Shown in pieces: positions 31,306 to 34,390 of a DNA stretch of 34,390 bases; the stretch's first letter is position 1; the number at the start of each line of letters is the position of its first letter. The DNA is from Bacteroidales bacterium UBA4070 (GTDB taxonomy: Bacteria > Bacteroidota > Bacteroidia > Bacteroidales > VadinHA17). The stretch covers positions 1 through 34,390 of the forward strand of contig DFYY01000011.1 in NCBI GenBank assembly GCA_002383485.1, given 5' to 3'. The notes beneath the pieces are model-generated. The model had not been told where the DNA came from, searched no databases, and saw only the letters and a list, made by a program, of their open reading frames with translations. The position numbers and the translations under genes were made by a program.

Positions 31306-32589
31306 ATGGTAAAATCCAGGCAGATGACAAACGAAACCCTTCCCAAGCCGGCGAGACGACTGGTTACCCGGGAATTCATAATACCATTTATACTGGTGAC
31401 AAGCCTCTTCCTCCTGTGGGGCGTGGCTCACAGTCTCCTGGATGTTCTTAACAAGCATTTCCAGGATATACTGGGGATCACCAGGGCGAGGTCCGGGCTG
31501 GTTCAGGCGGCGCTCTACGGCGGTTACTTCTTCATGGCCATTCCGGCGGGGCTTTTCATGAACAGGCTGGGATACAGGAAAGGAATCATTACCGGGTTGC
31601 TGCTCTATGCAGCGGGGGCGTTCCTGTCCCTTCCTGCCACCTATATCCAGACCTTTGAATTCACGCTCTTTTCGCTGTTTGTTATCGCATGCGGGCTGAC
31701 CTTCCTGGAGACAGCAGCGAACCCCTATTCAAGTGTCCTGGGGCCAAAGGACACCTCCGAGCAGAGGCTCACCCTCTCGCAATCGTTCAACGGTCTTGGC
31801 TGGATAATCGGTCCTGCCCTGGGCGGGATGCTGATCCTTGGCGGCGACGGAGCCGGGGATGCAAACAAGTTTTCCTCAATGGCGCTGCCATATATGCTGA
31901 TAGGAGGGGTGGTGCTTGTCATAGCCTTCATGTTTGTGATTACCCGGATGCCTGACATCCATGAGGGTGAGCATGACGACCACGGTGACAGGGGAACGTA
32001 CAGGGGACTGCTGAAAGTAAGGCATTTCCGGTATGCTGTTGTGGCGCAGTTCCTCTATGTGGCTGCCCAGACAGGCATCAACAGCTTTTTCATCAACTAT
32101 GTTGTGGAAACCATGCCCGCCTATTCACCGGAGAAGGCAGCCTACCTGCTGTCGCTGGGTTTTGTCTTCTTCATGTCAGGCCGTTTCATCGGGTCGCTCT
32201 TCATGAGCTGGTTCAGCCCGCGGCAGATGCTTGGGATTTGCGCCCTCGTCAACACCGCGGCCATGGCACTGGTGATGCTGGGCCTCGGGTGGCCGTCGCT
32301 CGTTGCCCTCTACCTCAATTATTTCTGCATGTCCATAATGTTTCCGACAATCTTTGCGTTAGGATTAAAAGACCTGGGAGGTATGACCAAGAAGGGATCT
32401 TCAGTACTGGTGATGACTATAGTGGGCGGAGCTATCTGCCCGGTGATTATGGGCCGGATAGCTGATGTTTCCGGGATGGCAGTCGGTTTTATTGTGCCGC
32501 TTTTATGCTTTGCTTTCATCGCCTGGTATGCCTTTTTCAGGGCGAAGAGCACTAAAAAAATTCTGAACAATGAATATTCGCATCTTTAG
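31306..32589 (+). CDS. FHS-family sugar/H+ symporter (FucP/NagP-like MFS)
   Basis: A 427-residue inner-membrane transporter with about 12 membrane helices; an internal ATG at 31324 is an alternative start. FHS marks are FILVTSLFLLWGVAHSLLDVLNKHFQ near the N-terminus, ALYGGYFFMAIPAGLFMNRLGYRKGI, GLTFLETAANPYSSVLGP, LSQSFNGLGWIIGP and later FFMSGRFIGSLFM and KKGSSVLVMTIVGGA. Relatives import fucose, glucose/galactose or N-acetylglucosamine with a proton. The substrate cannot be named from sequence. The stop overlaps the next gene by 20 bp, so the two are co-translated. It lies close to a cluster of carbohydrate enzymes, which fits sugar uptake. Confidence 0.92.
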   Translation: MVKSRQMTNETLPKPARRLVTREFIIPFILVTSLFLLWGVAHSLLDVLNKHFQDILGITRARSGLVQAALYGGYFFMAIPAGLFMNRLGYRKGIITGLLLYAAGAFLSLPATYIQTFEFTLFSLFVIACGLTFLETAANPYSSVLGPKDTSEQRLTLSQSFNGLGWIIGPALGGMLILGGDGAGDANKFSSMALPYMLIGGVVLVIAFMFVITRMPDIHEGEHDDHGDRGTYRGLLKVRHFRYAVVAQFLYVAAQTGINSFFINYVVETMPAYSPEKAAYLLSLGFVFFMSGRFIGSLFMSWFSPRQMLGICALVNTAAMALVMLGLGWPSLVALYLNYFCMSIMFPTIFALGLKDLGGMTKKGSSVLVMTIVGGAICPVIMGRIADVSGMAVGFIVPLLCFAFIAWYAFFRAKSTKKILNNEYSHL

Positions 32590-33223
32590 AAATGAAACAT
32601 TTATAGCCTGTTTTACGTTGCTTTTAGCTTCAGGCGTATGCAGTGGTCAGAACACCTGGTGGGGAGAATATTCAGTTTTTGCAGGCGGGGGTGACAATGA
32701 AATCTTCAGATTTGAGGAGTTGGACGGGGCAGGTTCGGTGACAGGGACGGGGGTCTGGACGGCAGGATTTGACATCCGGAGGCTGTTCGGAGATCATTTC
32801 AGCGTCGAAACGGGCCTTTCATATTCACATCAGTACTATTATACAGGTCCTGCGCCGGGTATTCCTGGGGAAGAGCGTCCTGGCGACTTCGGTATTATAT
32901 CCCTGCCGCTGACGGCAAGGGTTGATTTCATGAAGTGGTTCTTTGCCGATGCGGGAGCTGTTGTGGGCTTTCAGACAGGGCAGTCGCACATTGACAACAT
33001 GACCGGTTTGGGGGTGATGCTGGGTGCGGGGTTCCAGTACAATTTCAAATCGGATATCTTCTTCAGGGTGCGAGCCTATGCCGCGCAATACGGGTTGCTG
33101 CACTTCATGCCTGAGGACCATCCCCAGACGCTGACGAACGGCGGTGTGACGGCCGGGGTGGGGTACCGGTTTATCAGGCTGGGCAAATGCAACTGTCCGG
33201 ATGACAACAGGCCGCGGAGGTGA
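32570..33223 (+). CDS. Outer-membrane beta-barrel protein (porin-like)
   Basis: A 217-residue protein with a signal peptide (IFRNETFIACFTLLLASGVCSGQ). Its body has alternating strands with glycine and aromatic residues (GEYSVFAGGG, VWTAGFDIRRLFGDHFSVETGLSYSHQYYYTG, ISLPLTARVDFMKWFFADAGAVVGFQTG, GLGVMLGAGFQYNF, FFRVRAYAAQYGL, GGVTAGVGYRFI). This is a small 8-strand-type barrel like those named outer membrane beta-barrel/PorT-like in Bacteroidetes. Its start lies 20 bp inside the symporter gene, so it is translationally coupled to it. The function may be unrelated; many of these proteins are uncharacterised. Confidence 0.82.
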   Translation: MNIRIFRNETFIACFTLLLASGVCSGQNTWWGEYSVFAGGGDNEIFRFEELDGAGSVTGTGVWTAGFDIRRLFGDHFSVETGLSYSHQYYYTGPAPGIPGEERPGDFGIISLPLTARVDFMKWFFADAGAVVGFQTGQSHIDNMTGLGVMLGAGFQYNFKSDIFFRVRAYAAQYGLLHFMPEDHPQTLTNGGVTAGVGYRFIRLGKCNCPDDNRPRR

Positions 33224-33356
33224 CCCCGGCACCCGGAGGGGTAATTATGAACAGCCAAACCGGGCGTGATAATCTGAAAAATTTCGACAGATATGGAATT
33301 CAGGGCAGCCATTCCGGATTTGTTATTTTAGCCAGCCAGCCTGTAGAGGATGTTCC

Positions 33357-33396
33357 GGTCAGATTACTCTGAGGCACTGAAAAGGTCAGATTACTC
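33357..33396. repeat. Short direct repeat at the 3' end of the kinase gene
   Basis: GGTCAGATTACTC occurs at 33357-33369 and 33384-33396, 27 bp apart. The second copy includes the stop codon of the kinase gene on the minus strand. The rest of the 167-base gap 33224-33390 shows no gene or terminator I can support. Confidence 0.6.
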
Positions 33397-34377
33397 GGAA
33401 GCAACTTCCTGGATCATTTTTTTTGCCTCAGCCCATTTCTCTTCGGGCATGCGGGCCCCGATCACCTCAATCACCTTACCTGCCAGGATAGATCCGAACA
33501 GCCCGCATTTGTCGAGGCTGAAACCGTTGGAGAAGCCGTACAGGAAACCGGCAGCGTAAAGGTCGCCGGCGCCGGTTGTGTCAACAGCCTTCACCTTCAG
33601 TGCATCCACCTTGACAACCTCGTTATCGCGCTTGATCCATGATCCGTCGGGGCCGGTCTTTACAACGGCAATCTTGCATCTCTTTGATATTTCGTTGAGT
33701 GCGTCCACCGGGCCGAGGCCGGTGAAGGCCCTGGCCTCCTCCTCGTTGGCGAAGACAATGTCTACGTATTCGTTTACGATTCTTTCAAAGGCCGGCAGCA
33801 TCTCCTTCACCACGTTGAAGCTTGCCAGGTCGAGAGCGATGCACATATGGTTCTCCTTTGCCATCCGGAAAGCCCTTTCAACCAGGGGGAGGTTATAGAT
33901 GAGGTATCCCTCGACGTACAGAATATTGTAACCCTTGAAGTGGGAGGCATTCAGATCGTCTGCTGAAAGTTCGGTTGCGGCGCCGAGGTGGGTGGCGAAT
34001 GTCCGTTCGGAGTCGGGGGTCACCAGTGCGACGGCGGTGCCTGTAGGAGAGTTTGCAGAGCGCATGAGGACGGGGGTGAGTCCGGCGTCAACCATATTTT
34101 TTTCGTAAAAGTTGCCGAATTCATCGCGGCCTACTTTTCCGATGAATGAAGAGTGTACGCCCATAACGCCGAGGCCGTATATTGTATTTCCGGCTGATCC
34201 GCCTGATGCGAGTGTTTTCTTAAGGCCGTTGATTGCCTGTTTGATCTCACCTGAGCGTGTGGCGTCAACCATTGTCATACTGCCTTTAGGGAGGTTGAAC
34301 TGGCTGAGTTGGGACTCATCAGGAATTACTGTCATAACATCGACGAGGGCGTTGCCGATGCCCAATATTTTCTTCAT
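33391..34377 (-). CDS. PfkB-family carbohydrate kinase, adenosine-kinase-like
   Basis: A 328-residue ribokinase-fold enzyme, complete, with the start at 34377 near the window edge. Marks: MKKILGIGNALVDVMTVIPD (substrate strand), the GGSAGNTIYGLG motif (59-70) with the two glycines, FIGKVGRDEFG, the strand FANEEEARAFTG, and the anion-hole/catalytic DTTGAGD at 266-272 with the base D272. Adenosine kinases and related sugar kinases share this pattern; the AGNT and GRDEFG segments favour the adenosine-kinase-like group over ribokinase, but the substrate is not certain. It would phosphorylate a nucleoside or sugar with ATP in the cytoplasm. Confidence 0.9.
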   Translation of the reverse strand: MKKILGIGNALVDVMTVIPDESQLSQFNLPKGSMTMVDATRSGEIKQAINGLKKTLASGGSAGNTIYGLGVMGVHSSFIGKVGRDEFGNFYEKNMVDAGLTPVLMRSANSPTGTAVALVTPDSERTFATHLGAATELSADDLNASHFKGYNILYVEGYLIYNLPLVERAFRMAKENHMCIALDLASFNVVKEMLPAFERIVNEYVDIVFANEEEARAFTGLGPVDALNEISKRCKIAVVKTGPDGSWIKRDNEVVKVDALKVKAVDTTGAGDLYAAGFLYGFSNGFSLDKCGLFGSILAGKVIEVIGARMPEEKWAEAKKMIQEVASE

Positions 34378-34390
34378 TCGGAAATTTTTG

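Noticed and set aside
1..34390. CRISPR array, rRNA, insertion sequences
   Set aside because: No regularly spaced identical repeats, no rRNA-like sequence and no transposase motif were seen; the only repeat arrays are the short ones listed.

Overview
The window looks like a contig from the Bacteroidota, most likely Bacteroidales. Supporting signs are a T9SS-type C-terminal sorting domain, a Bacteroidetes-type tyrosine recombinase, a TonB plug-domain protein without a barrel, PspC-type membrane proteins, weak or absent Shine-Dalgarno sequences, and several promoters of the TTG-N19-21-TAnnTTTG type. Species cannot be read from the sequence.

Layout. Positions 1-3450 look like the end of an AT-richer genomic island: the 3' part of a type I restriction specificity gene (hsdS), a PD-(D/E)XK nuclease gene, and a complete tyrosine recombinase facing them tail to tail. 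A 333-base gene-free stretch follows, holding the recombinase promoter and a duplicated 39-bp block made of a tRNA-3'-end-like sequence plus a terminator; this is a good candidate for the island attachment site. Next come a mazEF toxin-antitoxin pair with a clear promoter/operator, a secreted serine hydrolase, a DUF302 protein, a GNAT acetyltransferase and a T9SS-exported CotH protein.

Positions 8580-16718 (minus strand) hold envelope genes. A probable four-gene operon (beta-barrel protein, secreted protein with four exact-period 47-residue Cys repeats, lipoprotein, MG2/plug protein) is preceded by a small lipoprotein and a subtilisin-like lipoprotein protease. I consider the four-gene set the best candidate here for an undescribed surface system. 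Then come pruA (P5C dehydrogenase) and two cation/proton antiporters (CPA2 and CPA1), perhaps one transcription unit, and a PspC / PadR / PspC-like membrane stress operon with its own promoter.

Positions 24784-28897 (plus strand) form a probable operon of a Gfo/Idh/MocA oxidoreductase, a rhomboid protease, an (alpha/alpha)6 glycosidase-like protein and an SDR enzyme that lacks the usual catalytic tyrosine. YceI, a secreted M28 peptidase, an FHS-family sugar/H+ symporter overlapping an outer-membrane barrel gene, and a PfkB-family (adenosine-kinase-like) kinase complete the window. All functions are inferred from protein motifs read by eye; no database search was run.
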